Positions 54,597 through 63,043 of a stretch of 64,000 bases of DNA are shown one piece after another; position 1 is the first letter of the stretch; each line of letters begins with the position of its first letter. The position numbers were made by a program, and so were the translations under genes. The notes under the pieces were generated by a model. That model worked only from the letters and a program-made list of their open reading frames with translations. It had not been told where the DNA came from and did not search any database. The stretch lies in contig NZ_JAPPRA010000001.1 of the NCBI RefSeq assembly GCF_026672375.1, positions 124,001 to 188,000 on the forward strand, read 5' to 3'. Origin of the DNA: Caulobacter sp. SL161. GTDB lineage: Bacteria > Pseudomonadota > Alphaproteobacteria > Caulobacterales > Caulobacteraceae.

Positions 54597-56002
54597 AACA
54601 GCACCCTCGGATTCATGATCCTCTGGGGGTCCAGCGCCCCGCGGATCGCCCGCAGGGCCGCGACCTCGATCGGGTCCTTGTAGGTCAGGGCCTCGGCCGT
54701 CTTCATCGCGCCCAGGCCGTGCTCGGCGCTGATCGAGCCACCGAAGCCGGCGGTGATGTCGTGGACGATCTTGGCCCCGGCCTCGCGCTGCGCCTCGTGG
54801 GCGTCGCCGTCGCCGCCAACGGGCTGCAACACGTCGTAGTGGACATTGCCGTCGCCGACATGGCCGAAGGCGACGATGCGGGTTCCGGGGAAGCTCTTCT
54901 CGATCGCGGCGTTGGCCTGGCCGATAAAGTCGGGGATCTTCGAGACCGGCACGCTGACATCGTGTTTCCAGACCGCCCCTTCCGGCTTCTGGCCGGCGGA
55001 GTGACCCTCGCGGATGTGCCAGAAGGCCTTCATTTGCGTCTCGGTCTGCGCCACCGCCGCGTCGGCGATCAGGCCGCGCCCCAGGGCGCCGGCCAGCAGG
55101 CGCTCCAGCGCCGCCTCGGCCGCACCCGGTTCGCCGCTGGCGATCTCGATCAGCACATACCAGGGGTGCGCCTCGGGCAGCGGATCACGCAGGCCCGGCA
55201 CGTTGCGGACGGTCAGCTCGAAACCAAGCCGCCCCATCAGCTCGAAGGCCTCGACCGCGCCGCCGGTCTCATCCTTCGCCCGCGCCAGAAGCTGGATGGC
55301 GTTCGCCGGCGAGGCCAGACCCACGATCGCCACGGCGCGTGAGGCCAGCGGCGCGTGCAGCTTCAGGCTGGCGGCGGTGACGATCCCCAGCGTGCCCTCG
55401 GCGCCGATCAGCAGCTGCTTGAGGTCATAGCCGGTGTTGTCCTTGCGCAGCCGCTTGAGGCCGTTCCAGATCTCGCCGTTGGGCAGCACCGCCTCGATGC
55501 CCAGCACCTGCTCGCGCATCATGCCGTAGCGCAGGACGGCCGTGCCGCCGGCGTTGGTCGAGATCAGGCCGCCGATCGTGCAGGAGCCTTCCGAGGCGAC
55601 GCCGACCGTAAAGCGCCGGCCGACCTTGGCGGCCTGCTGGTGAGCTTCGTAAAGCGTGACGCCGGCTTCCAGCACCATGGCGTCGTCGATCGGGTCAACG
55701 TCGCGGATCGCCGTCAGCTTCTGGGTCGACAGCAGGATCTCGCCGCGCGGAATCTGACCGGCGACGAGGCCGGTGTTGCCGCCCTGCGGGGTGATCGCCA
55801 CCCCCTCGGCAGCGCAGATCCCGACCACGGCGGCGACCTCGGCAGTCGAGCGCGGGGTGACCAGCAGCGGCGTCTCGCCTTGCCAGCGTCCGCGCCACTC
55901 CACGAGCTTGGGCGCGATCACATCCGGATCCTGGCTCCACCCGCCCTCGCCGAGCACGGCCTTGAGGCGGGAAACGACATCAGCGGGAACGGGCTTGGTC
56001 AT
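54593..56002 (-). CDS. FAD-linked D-2-hydroxyacid dehydrogenase (DLD/D2HGDH family)
   Basis: 469 residues. VAO-type FAD domain (TPQGGNTGLVAGQIPRGEILLST; TIGGLISTNAGGTAVLRYGMMREQVLG) and FAD-oxidase C-terminal domain (FGHVGDGNVHYDV; SAEHGLGAMKT; ALDPQRIMNPRVLF). It oxidises a D-2-hydroxyacid such as D-lactate or D-2-hydroxyglutarate and passes electrons to an acceptor; which substrate cannot be told. Single gene. Confidence 0.9.
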   Translation of the reverse strand: MTKPVPADVVSRLKAVLGEGGWSQDPDVIAPKLVEWRGRWQGETPLLVTPRSTAEVAAVVGICAAEGVAITPQGGNTGLVAGQIPRGEILLSTQKLTAIRDVDPIDDAMVLEAGVTLYEAHQQAAKVGRRFTVGVASEGSCTIGGLISTNAGGTAVLRYGMMREQVLGIEAVLPNGEIWNGLKRLRKDNTGYDLKQLLIGAEGTLGIVTAASLKLHAPLASRAVAIVGLASPANAIQLLARAKDETGGAVEAFELMGRLGFELTVRNVPGLRDPLPEAHPWYVLIEIASGEPGAAEAALERLLAGALGRGLIADAAVAQTETQMKAFWHIREGHSAGQKPEGAVWKHDVSVPVSKIPDFIGQANAAIEKSFPGTRIVAFGHVGDGNVHYDVLQPVGGDGDAHEAQREAGAKIVHDITAGFGGSISAEHGLGAMKTAEALTYKDPIEVAALRAIRGALDPQRIMNPRVLF

Positions 56003-56036
56003 GGCGCGGAGGATACGCTTTCGAGGGGGCGGCTGT

Positions 56037-56048
56037 CAGTATATACTG
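56037..56048. promoter_or_regulatory. Operator-like palindrome before vapBC
   Basis: CAGTATATACTG, an exact 12-bp palindrome 21 bases before the antitoxin ATG, with another TATA element (ATCTATACGG) after it. VapBC complexes normally bind such short palindromes for autoregulation. Confidence 0.55.
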
Positions 56049-56068
56049 CGATCTATACGGAGGCGCTG

Positions 56069-56353
56069 ATGGGCATCCTGATCAAGAACCCCGAGGCCGA
56101 GCGCGCCGTGCGCGAACTGGCTGCGCTGACCGGCGAGAGCCTGACCACGGCGATCGAGATCGCGGTCAAGGAACGACTGGCCGCGAAACGTGGGGAGCAG
56201 CCCCCCCGCCGACGTCGCAGTGTCGAAGAGATGAAGGCGATTACTCGAAAATATCTGACGCCCGAAGCGCGGGCCGGCCTGCTCCCGCCCATCACTAAGG
56301 CCGACTTCGACGAACTGTGGGAGATTCCCGGCGTCACCGATATTGACACGTGA
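56069..56353 (+). CDS. vapB: VapB-type antitoxin
   Basis: 94 residues. N-terminal ribbon-helix-helix-like segment MGILIKNPEAERAVRELAALTGESLTTAIEIAVKERLA (PSK/Rv0623-like family), a basic linker (PRRRRSVEE) and a C-terminal part that should wrap the toxin (ITKADFDELWEIPG). ATG 56069 with GGAGG upstream. The stop overlaps the vapC start (GTGA). Confidence 0.9.
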   Translation: MGILIKNPEAERAVRELAALTGESLTTAIEIAVKERLAAKRGEQPPRRRRSVEEMKAITRKYLTPEARAGLLPPITKADFDELWEIPGVTDIDT

Positions 56354-56748
56354 GCACGCTCGTCATCGACACTTCGGCGCTGGTCGCCATCGCGCTCGAA
56401 GAGCCTGAGTGCGACGCCTTCATCGCCCTGTTGGAAGACGTGGATGATCTTCTGATCTCGCCGATGACCTACGTGGAGCTGGGCGTCGTTCTGGTCAGGC
56501 GGCGCTTTCTTCCTTCGCGCGAAAACATCGAAGCCTGGCTCACCGAACACCGCATTCGAACCGCTCAGCTAGCGACCATCGAGACAATCGCGCTCGACGC
56601 CTACCTGCAGTACGGCAAGGGCCGTCACGCCGCGCGACTGAACCTGGGCGACTGCTTCTCCTACGCCCTGGCGAAGGCGCTCGACGCGCCGCTGCTCTAT
56701 AAGGGCGACGACTTCAGCCGCACCGACGTCCGCTCGGCGCTGGTCTAG
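56350..56748 (+). CDS. vapC: VapC-type PIN-domain ribonuclease toxin
   Basis: 132 residues from GTG 56350. PIN domain with the acidic metal site: D7 (VIDTSALVAI), E43 (YVELGVVL), D101 (LGDCFSYALAKA) and D120 (YKGDDFS). VapC toxins cleave tRNA or rRNA sites when the antitoxin is lost. All catalytic acids are present, so the toxin should be active. Confidence 0.93.
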   Translation: MSTLVIDTSALVAIALEEPECDAFIALLEDVDDLLISPMTYVELGVVLVRRRFLPSRENIEAWLTEHRIRTAQLATIETIALDAYLQYGKGRHAARLNLGDCFSYALAKALDAPLLYKGDDFSRTDVRSALV

Positions 56749-56858
56749 AGCCGGTCTGGTTTAGACGGAACCATCTGAACCAGATAAAACGGCTATAAAA
56801 TCAAACATTTAGAGCTCGCTCCAACGCTTTGGATGATTCCATCCAAAGCTAAAGGGCT
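56749..56858. repeat. Palindromic repeats between vapC and the convergent Sua5 gene
   Basis: Unit 1 has AGAGCC with TCTGGTT...AACCAGA; unit 2 has AGAGC...GCTCT around GCTTTGGATG-ATTC-CATCCAAAGC (56826-56849). Unit 2 is nearly the same as the first unit at 32963 and holds a GANTC site (GATTC) at its centre. Confidence 0.75.
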
Positions 56859-57836
56859 CTAACCAATATAGCCCGCCGCGCGGCGCAGGCGGTCGTTGAT
56901 CGCCTCGCCCAGTCCCTCCTCGGGAATCGGCGCCACCGCGATGGCGCTGGGCCGGATGCGGTCGGCCGCGCGCAGGAAGGCGAACAGATTGGCGGCCGCC
57001 TCGGCGAGGTCGCCGGTCGGGCTGAGATTGAAGACGCGCGGGCTTTCGGGCCAGGGGCCAAAGGCCAGATAGGCCTCGCCCGCCTCCGGCGCCTTGGCGT
57101 TGATCCGCACCGGCGCGTCGGGCGCGTAGTGCGCGGCCAGCCGCCCCGGCGAGCGCTTGGCGTCGTCCTGCGCCTCAGCCAGGCGGCCGACGATCTGCTG
57201 CAGTTGCACGCGCGTGACCGCGCCGGGCCGCAAGAGCCGGACCTCGCCCTCCAGCACCGAGACGACCGTCGATTCCAGGCCCACGGCGCACGGTCCGCCG
57301 TCCAGGCTGGCGGCGGCCTTGTCGCCGGTCTCGGCCATGGCGTCGTCATAGGTGGTGGGGCTGGGACGCCCCGAGCGATTGGCCGACGGCGCGACGACCG
57401 CGCCGCCGAAGGCGGCCAGCACGGCGCGCGAGAGGGGATGGCCCGGCACCCGGATGGCCACCGTGTCGAGGCCCGCCCGCGCCAGATCACAGACGGCCTG
57501 GGCGTCGCGGATCGGGGCCACGATGGTCAGAGGACCGGGCCAGAACTCGCGGGCCAGCGCATGGGCGCGGTCATCGAAGACGGCGATCTGTGCGGCGGTC
57601 TCCAGATCGGCGACATGGGCGATCAGCGGGTTGAAGCGCGGCCGGCCCTTGGCCTCGAAGATCGCCGCCACGGCGGAGGGATCGGCGGCGTTCGCGCCCA
57701 GGCCATAGACGGTCTCAGTGGGCAGGATCACCAGCCCCCCGGCGCGCAGCGCCTCGGCGGCGGCCTCTACTTCCGCTTGGCGGTCAGCTTGAAGCTGACC
57801 TTTACCTGCGCCGCGATCTCGTCCGTCGAAGCCCAT
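56859..57836 (-). CDS. L-threonylcarbamoyladenylate synthase (Sua5 type)
   Basis: 325 residues: YrdC domain (ALRAGGLVILPTETVYGLGANA; KGRPRFNPLIAHV; SANRSGRPSPTTYDDA) plus a C-terminal Sua5 domain (about 225-325). It makes threonylcarbamoyl-AMP for the t6A37 modification of ANN-decoding tRNAs. The only in-frame start I find is ATG 57836, which puts the first 70 bases inside the end of the cytochrome b561-YceI gene, so the true N-terminus (about GAGKGQLQADRQ) needs checking. A functional tsaC/sua5 role is safe. Confidence 0.92.
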   Translation of the reverse strand: MGFDGRDRGAGKGQLQADRQAEVEAAAEALRAGGLVILPTETVYGLGANAADPSAVAAIFEAKGRPRFNPLIAHVADLETAAQIAVFDDRAHALAREFWPGPLTIVAPIRDAQAVCDLARAGLDTVAIRVPGHPLSRAVLAAFGGAVVAPSANRSGRPSPTTYDDAMAETGDKAAASLDGGPCAVGLESTVVSVLEGEVRLLRPGAVTRVQLQQIVGRLAEAQDDAKRSPGRLAAHYAPDAPVRINAKAPEAGEAYLAFGPWPESPRVFNLSPTGDLAEAAANLFAFLRAADRIRPSAIAVAPIPEEGLGEAINDRLRRAAGYIG

Positions 57837-59050
57837 TCACCCTGTCCCACGCCGAACGTCGTCCGGTCCAGGGTGGTTACACCGCTGGCGGTCGCCGTGT
57901 CGCCGTCGATCTTCAGGGAGAACGGCAGGCTGAGCGGCTTTTTCACGCCGCGCAGGTCCAGCGTCCCGTCGGCGACGTAGCGCCCCTCGCCGGTCTTGCG
58001 GAACCTGGTCGCCGTGAACACGGCCTTGGGGTGGTCGGCGGTGTCGAGGAAGTCCTCGCCGGTCAGGCTGGCGTCGCGCTGGGCGTCGCCGGTCTCGGCC
58101 GAGGCGAGGTCGACGCCGACCGTGACCTTTGAACGATCCAAGGCCTCGGGCGAGAAGAGGATCTCAGCGGTCCACCGTTGGAAGCGGCCCTCGATGGACG
58201 CGCCCGACCAGGTGGCGGTGAAACCGAGCGTGGCGCCCTTCTGAACGGTCCAGGCGACGGGGTCCTTGAGAGCGCTGACCGGCGGCGCGGCGTCCGCCTC
58301 GGGTGTGGCGGCCGGATCAGTGGTCGCGGCGGGCGCGGCGACAGGCTCGGCCGCCGGAGCCGCCTCGGCAGGCGCGGGAGGCGGGGCCGACGGCGCGGCG
58401 CTGGGCATGTAGAGATAACCGGCGGCCACGACCGCCGCGAAGCCGGCGGCGGCCAGCCACAGGCGCGGCTCCTTCCAGCCGGGCTTGGCGCCCGGCGCCA
58501 TGTTCTGGAACACCGCGTCCTTGTCGAGAATCTGGTGCTTGGCCACCGCGCCCAGGTGCAGGGCCAGCAGCAGATAGGTGGTCTTGACCAGCACGCTATG
58601 ACCGATCTCACCGATCTCATGCCACAGGTGCTTGGGACCGGCGGCCAACTCCGGAAGCAGCGGCAGGTGCGGCCAGGGAATCGCGCCGAACAGGAGGGTC
58701 GGCAGGTTCGTCCGGCTGGTCGAGACCAGGATCCAGCCCGTCAGCGGCAGGCCGATCATGATCACATAGAAGCCGATATGGACGACCTTGGACGCGGTCT
58801 GTTCCCAGCGGGGCTGACCGACCGGCGCCGGCGGGGCGGGATTGACCAGCCGCCAGCCCAGCCGCGCCAGACTGAGCAGCAGGATCGTGATCCCGATCGA
58901 CTTGTGCAGTTGCATCAGGGCGAAGGTGGTCGGCCCCTTGGGACCGTCTTCCGCCCGCCAGCCGAGGATGATCTGGAAGATGATGGCCGCGGCGATCAGC
59001 CAATGCAGCACGATCGCCACCGTCGTGTAGCGCGTCCGGTTCTCGGCCAT
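57767..59050 (-). CDS. Cytochrome b561-YceI fusion protein
   Basis: 427 residues. N-terminal cytochrome b561 domain with four helices (about 1-185) and heme-ligand His candidates H16, H49, H151 and H165; one more transmembrane helix (about 195-215), an Ala/Pro linker (215-262), then a periplasmic YceI lipocalin-like domain (about 265-427: FSPEALDRSKVTVGVDLASAETGD, TLDLRGVKKPLSLPFSLKI). YceI barrels bind polyisoprenoids, so the fusion could move electrons to or from a bound quinone-like lipid. It follows a free yceI gene by 33 bases. Confidence 0.92.
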   Translation of the reverse strand: MAENRTRYTTVAIVLHWLIAAAIIFQIILGWRAEDGPKGPTTFALMQLHKSIGITILLLSLARLGWRLVNPAPPAPVGQPRWEQTASKVVHIGFYVIMIGLPLTGWILVSTSRTNLPTLLFGAIPWPHLPLLPELAAGPKHLWHEIGEIGHSVLVKTTYLLLALHLGAVAKHQILDKDAVFQNMAPGAKPGWKEPRLWLAAAGFAAVVAAGYLYMPSAAPSAPPPAPAEAAPAAEPVAAPAATTDPAATPEADAAPPVSALKDPVAWTVQKGATLGFTATWSGASIEGRFQRWTAEILFSPEALDRSKVTVGVDLASAETGDAQRDASLTGEDFLDTADHPKAVFTATRFRKTGEGRYVADGTLDLRGVKKPLSLPFSLKIDGDTATASGVTTLDRTTFGVGQGEWASTDEIAAQVKVSFKLTAKRK

Positions 59051-59083
59051 GCGACTCTCCCAGATCCCTTGGTGAGCTTAAGC

Positions 59084-59725
59084 TTACTTCTTGTCGAACT
59101 CGACTTCGATGCTCAGCGCGACCTCATCGCCGACCATCGGGATGTACTTGCTGACGCCGAAGTCCGAACGCTTGATCGTGGTCGAGGCCGAGAAGCCGGT
59201 CTTGACGCTGCCGGGGACGAAGCCCGAGCCGACGCCGTTGAAGGTCACGTCCAGCACGATCGGCTTGGTGACGCCGCGCAGGGTGAAGTCGCCATAGACC
59301 TTGCCGGTCTGGCCCGCGCCCGGCTCGACCTTGGTCGAGACGAAGGTGGCGGTCGGGAACTTGTTCGCTTCCAGCCAGCCATCGCCGGCCAGCTCTTTGT
59401 TGAATTTCAGGCCGAACGCGTCCGTGCCGGTGTCGATCGAGGCCGGATCGACGGTCACGTTGATCTTGGTGTCCTGCGGGGCCTTGGGGTCATAGCTGAA
59501 CTCGGCGTCCACCTTGGTGAAGCGGAACTGATAGTTCGAGAAGCCCATGTGCTTGATCTTGCCCACGACCGAGGCGTGGGTCTTGTCGAGCACATAGCGG
59601 CCGGCCGGCACGTCGGCGGGCTTGGTCGAGCTGACGCCCGGCGCGGCCAGGGCGGCGGGAGAAGCCAGCAAGGCAATAGCGACGGCGCCATAGGCGACCT
59701 TGGACAGGGAGAAGTGACGGGACAT
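59084..59725 (-). CDS. YceI family periplasmic protein
   Basis: 213 residues. Signal peptide MSRHFSLSKVAYGAVAIALLASPAALA, then a YceI beta-barrel: YVLDKTHASVVGKIKHMGFSNYQFRF, TVDPASIDTGTDAF, DFTLRGVTKPIVLDVTFNG, IKRSDFGVSKYIPMVGDEV. Binds isoprenoid-type lipids in homologues. First of a two-gene unit with the b561-YceI fusion, which points to a shared lipid ligand. Confidence 0.93.
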   Translation of the reverse strand: MSRHFSLSKVAYGAVAIALLASPAALAAPGVSSTKPADVPAGRYVLDKTHASVVGKIKHMGFSNYQFRFTKVDAEFSYDPKAPQDTKINVTVDPASIDTGTDAFGLKFNKELAGDGWLEANKFPTATFVSTKVEPGAGQTGKVYGDFTLRGVTKPIVLDVTFNGVGSGFVPGSVKTGFSASTTIKRSDFGVSKYIPMVGDEVALSIEVEFDKK

Positions 59726-59921
59726 GGGGAGGCGCTCCAGAGTGAATTAAAACAGCGCTAGTTGCAGTTCCCCGATCTAGGTACTCCAGCACGGCTTTGA
59801 AGGGCCCGATGTTCACGAGCGCGTGATAACGTACCCTCATGATATTCATTGATGAGGCGCCGGGCGCTTGGCGACCCCCAGCGCCCCGCTTAAACACGGC
59901 GCACGATCTGGAGTTTCTCCC

Positions 59922-61679
59922 ATGACTTTCCGCGCGCCTGTTCGCGATCTTGCTTTCTCTCTGCGCCATGTCGCCGGCTTCGAGCGTCTGGCCGACGCCT
60001 TTCCCGAGGCAGACGCCGACACGGTTGCGGCGGTGCTGGAAGCGGCCGGCGCGTTCGCAAGCGACATCCTGGCGCCGCTGAACCGCCAGGGCGACCTGGT
60101 CGGCGCAAGACTCGAGAACGGCGTGGTTCGCACCGCGCCCGGCTTCGCCGACGCCTACCAGCAGTTCGCGCAAGGCGGCTGGACCAGCCTGGCCGCACCG
60201 GCCGAGCATGGCGGTCAGGGCCTGCCCAAGACGCTGGAGGTGGCCGTCCTCGAAATGGTCCAGGCGGCCAATATGGCCTTTGGCCTCTGCCCGATGCTGA
60301 GCCTGGGCGCCATCGAGGCCCTGGAGCTGTGCGGCTCGCCCGAACAGAGGGCCAAGTATCTGGGCAAGCTGGTCTCGGGCGAATGGACCGGCACCATGAA
60401 CCTGACCGAGCCCCAGGCCGGCTCGGACCTGGCGGCCCTGACCACGATGGCCACGCCGGATGGCGACGGCGGTTGGCGGATCACCGGCCAGAAGATCTAC
60501 ATCACCTGGGGCGACCACGACGCCGCCGACAACATCGTCCACCTCGTTCTGGCGCGTACGCCCGACGCCCCGCCTGGGGTGAAGGGCATCTCGCTGTTCC
60601 TGGCCCCCAAGGTGCTGGTCGGCGACGACGGCAAGCCGGGGCAAGCCAACGCCCTGCGGGCCGGTAGCCTGGAGCACAAGCTGGGCATCCACGGCTCGCC
60701 CACCTGCGTGATGCTGTTCGAGGGGGCCAAGGCCGAGCTGGTCGGCGAGCTCGGACAGGGCCTGCCCAACATGTTCGTGATGATGAACGCCGCCCGCCTG
60801 CAGGTCGGGGCCCAAGGCGTCGCCATCGCCGAGCGGGCCTATCAGCAGGCCCTCGCCTTCAGCCAGGACCGCGCCCAGGGCCGTTCGGCCTGGACCGGCG
60901 CCTATCCCTCGCGCCTGTTCGACCATCCGGACGTGCGCCGCACGCTCGTTCTGATGAAGGCCCATATCGAGGCCGCGCGGGGAATCTGCCTGTCGACCGC
61001 CGTCGCCGCCGATCTGGCCCGCGCCGCGCCGGACGCGGCGACCCGCACGGCCGCCAAGCTGCGCGAGGAGCTGCTGACCCCGATCGCCAAGGCCTGGTCG
61101 ACCGACATCGGCGTCTGGGTCGCCTCCCAGGGCCTGCAGATTCACGGCGGCATGGGCTTCATCGAAGAGACCGGTGCGGCCCAGCACTATCGTGACGCCC
61201 GTATCGCCCCGATCTACGAGGGCGCCAACGGCATCCAGGCCATCGACCTGGTCGGCCGCAAGCTGATGCTGGGCGAGGGGCAGGCCGTCGGCGACCTGAT
61301 GGACGACATCCGCGACACCATCGACCTTCTGAAGGCCTCGGACCTGAAGAGCGTCGGCCTGCGCCTGGAGGCCGCGCTGGACGCCGCCGCCTCGGCGACC
61401 GCCTGGCTGATCGAACGCCGCGCCAAGGCCATGCCCGACGCGCTGTCGGGCGCGACGGCCTATCAGAAGCTGCTGGGCGATGTGGTCGGCGGCTGGATGC
61501 TGGCCAAGGGGGCCCTGGCGGCCGCCGGCGAGGCCGACGCAGCCTGGGCCGAAAGCAAGCGCGCCCTGGCCCGCGTGTTCGCCGAAGCCGTCCTGGCCCA
61601 GGTTCCCGGCGCGGCGGCCGGGGTCATGATCGGGGCGGCGGATTTCGAGGCGATGACCCCCGAGGTGCTGGGGGCTTAA
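59922..61679 (+). CDS. Acyl-CoA dehydrogenase (DmdC-like long form)
   Basis: 585 residues from ATG 59922 (GGAG upstream; the frame opens 54 bases earlier without a site). Acyl-CoA dehydrogenase domains: GTMNLTEPQAGSDLAAL, GQKIYITWGDHDAADNIVHLVLAR, GLQIHGGMGFIEETGAAQHYRDARIAPIYEG (catalytic Glu in YEG), plus the 120-residue C-terminal domain typical of DmdC-like and FadE-type 590-residue enzymes. Oxidises an acyl-CoA to enoyl-CoA with FAD. Substrate unknown; no beta-oxidation genes adjoin. Confidence 0.93.
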   Translation: MTFRAPVRDLAFSLRHVAGFERLADAFPEADADTVAAVLEAAGAFASDILAPLNRQGDLVGARLENGVVRTAPGFADAYQQFAQGGWTSLAAPAEHGGQGLPKTLEVAVLEMVQAANMAFGLCPMLSLGAIEALELCGSPEQRAKYLGKLVSGEWTGTMNLTEPQAGSDLAALTTMATPDGDGGWRITGQKIYITWGDHDAADNIVHLVLARTPDAPPGVKGISLFLAPKVLVGDDGKPGQANALRAGSLEHKLGIHGSPTCVMLFEGAKAELVGELGQGLPNMFVMMNAARLQVGAQGVAIAERAYQQALAFSQDRAQGRSAWTGAYPSRLFDHPDVRRTLVLMKAHIEAARGICLSTAVAADLARAAPDAATRTAAKLREELLTPIAKAWSTDIGVWVASQGLQIHGGMGFIEETGAAQHYRDARIAPIYEGANGIQAIDLVGRKLMLGEGQAVGDLMDDIRDTIDLLKASDLKSVGLRLEAALDAAASATAWLIERRAKAMPDALSGATAYQKLLGDVVGGWMLAKGALAAAGEADAAWAESKRALARVFAEAVLAQVPGAAAGVMIGAADFEAMTPEVLGA

Positions 61680-61696
61680 GCGCCTCTCAAAGATAA

Positions 61697-61727
61697 CGTC
61701 ATCCCGCGCTTCATGCGCGGGATGACG
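61697..61727. terminator. Bidirectional hairpin between convergent genes
   Basis: CGTCATCCCGCGC-TTCAT-GCGCGGGATGACG, a 13-bp exact stem. It shares its GTCATCCC end with the large repeats at 9207, 25887, 28294 and 42397 and lies between the acyl-CoA dehydrogenase and peroxiredoxin stops. Confidence 0.7.
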
Positions 61728-61776
61728 GCGAGATGGGGGCAATCCCGCGCTCTGGAAAGCGCAGGATCGGCCGCGC

Positions 61777-62259
61777 TTACAGCTGTTCCAGCAGGTACTC
61801 GGCCGACGAGACCTTGAACTGGCCGGCGTCTTCGACGTGCAGCTGGGTGACGACGCCGTCCTTGGCGACCAGCGAATAGCGCTGCGAGCGCGCGCCCATG
61901 CCGAACTTGCTGCCGTCGAAATCCAGGCCGATGGCCTTGGTGAAGTCGCCGTTGCCGTCGGCGATCAGCAGGACCTCGCCGTCAATGCCTTGGTCCTTGC
62001 CCCAGGCCTTCATCACGAAGACGTCGTTGACCGAGACGCAGACGATCGAGTCCACGCCCTTGGCCTTCAGCTCGTCGGCCTTTTCCTTGAAGCCCGGCAG
62101 GTGCTTGGCCGAGCAGGTCGGGGTGAAGGCGCCGGGCACGGCGAACAGGGCGACGGCCTTGCCCTTGAAGATGTCGTCGGTGCTGATCGGCGCGGGCCCT
62201 TCAGCCGTGCTGGTCATGAAAGTCGCCGCCGGGAGCGTGTCGCCAACCTTGATCGCCAT
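61777..62259 (-). CDS. Peroxiredoxin (Prx5/AHP1 type)
   Basis: 160 residues from ATG 62259; the open frame to 62328 is not needed. Active-site PGAFTPTCSAKHLPGF (peroxidatic Cys in PxxxTxxC), MKAWGKDQG and GARSQRYSLVAKDGVV are Prx5 features. Reduces hydrogen peroxide and alkyl hydroperoxides, usually with glutathione/glutaredoxin or thioredoxin. No second conserved Cys is seen at the usual resolving position except none in the C-terminus, so it probably works as a 1-Cys enzyme. Confidence 0.93.
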   Translation of the reverse strand: MAIKVGDTLPAATFMTSTAEGPAPISTDDIFKGKAVALFAVPGAFTPTCSAKHLPGFKEKADELKAKGVDSIVCVSVNDVFVMKAWGKDQGIDGEVLLIADGNGDFTKAIGLDFDGSKFGMGARSQRYSLVAKDGVVTQLHVEDAGQFKVSSAEYLLEQL

Positions 62260-62387
62260 GGGCCTCTGTTCCTCGTGTGTGGGATGAATTGAGGCGACTC
62301 GAATAGACCCCCGCGCGGCGGCCGCCAAGCACGCTTTGATGAAGCATCCGACTTGAAACCGTCACAACGAACGCCAATGCTTGAGGT

Positions 62388-62975
62388 ATGGCCAGCTTAA
62401 TCGACGATGACGACGGCGAGTTCCTGATCGGCAGGCTGCTCGTCGCCATGCCCGGCATCGAGGATCCGCGCTTCGAGCGGACGGTGCTGTATCTGTGCGC
62501 TCATGACGAGGACGCAGCGATGGGCCTGGCGGTCAATCGCCCGGTCGAGGGCCTGACCGTGTTCGAGCTGCTCGATCGCCTGGGCGTACGCTCCGAGATC
62601 CAGGCGCCCAGCGATCTCGTGCTTCTGGGCGGCCCCCTGGAGCGCGAGCGCGGCTTTGTCTTGCATACTGACGACTTCAGCTCCCCGGACTCGACCCTGC
62701 CCGTCGCCGACGGCGTGGCCTTGACCGCGACTCGCGATGCGCTCGACGCCATGGCCAGCGCCATCAAGCGTCCGCGCAAGTCGCTGCTGGCGCTAGGCTA
62801 CGCCGGCTGGGGACCGGGGCAGCTGGAGCAGGAGCTGCGCGACAATGTCTGGCTGATCTGCGACGCGGACGAGGGCCTGCTGTTCGACGAGGACCACGAG
62901 CACAAATGGACCCGGGCCCTGGCCAAGCTGGGGATCACGGCCGATCACCTGTCGGCGACGGCGGGCCGAGCCTAG
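62388..62975 (+). CDS. YqgE/AlgH family protein
   Basis: 195 residues: FLIGRLLVAMPGIEDPRFERTVLYLCAHDEDAAMGLAVNRPV, LGGPLERERGFVLHT, GYAGWGPGQLEQELRDNVWL. A widely conserved single-domain protein (YqgE; AlgH in Pseudomonas) without a settled function. Start ATG 62388 (MASLIDDDDG); it is divergent from the peroxiredoxin gene. Confidence 0.93.
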   Translation: MASLIDDDDGEFLIGRLLVAMPGIEDPRFERTVLYLCAHDEDAAMGLAVNRPVEGLTVFELLDRLGVRSEIQAPSDLVLLGGPLERERGFVLHTDDFSSPDSTLPVADGVALTATRDALDAMASAIKRPRKSLLALGYAGWGPGQLEQELRDNVWLICDADEGLLFDEDHEHKWTRALAKLGITADHLSATAGRA

Positions 62976-62976
62976 G

Positions 62977-63027
62977 AAAATCCTCTCCCCGTGGGAGAGG
63001 GGTCGCCGAAAGGCGACGGAGAGGGCA
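62977..63027. repeat. CCTCTCCCC / GGGAGAGG repeat between convergent genes
   Basis: TCCTCTCCCC-GT-GGGAGAGG followed by GTCGCCGAAAGGCGAC and GGAGAGGG. Same family as the block at 50354; between the algH-like and EAL genes, so a possible bidirectional terminator. Confidence 0.7.
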
Positions 63028-63043
63028 AAGGCGGGGTCGGCGT

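Noticed and set aside
59813..59826. TCACG-AGCG-CGTGA palindrome between yceI and the acyl-CoA dehydrogenase gene
   Set aside because: Exact but short and isolated in a GC-rich divergent spacer; no regulator can be named, so not listed as an operator.
9207..63027. Repeats considered as CRISPR arrays or insertion sequences
   Set aside because: They are single palindromic units without regular spacers, and none encodes a transposase or is flanked by target duplications.
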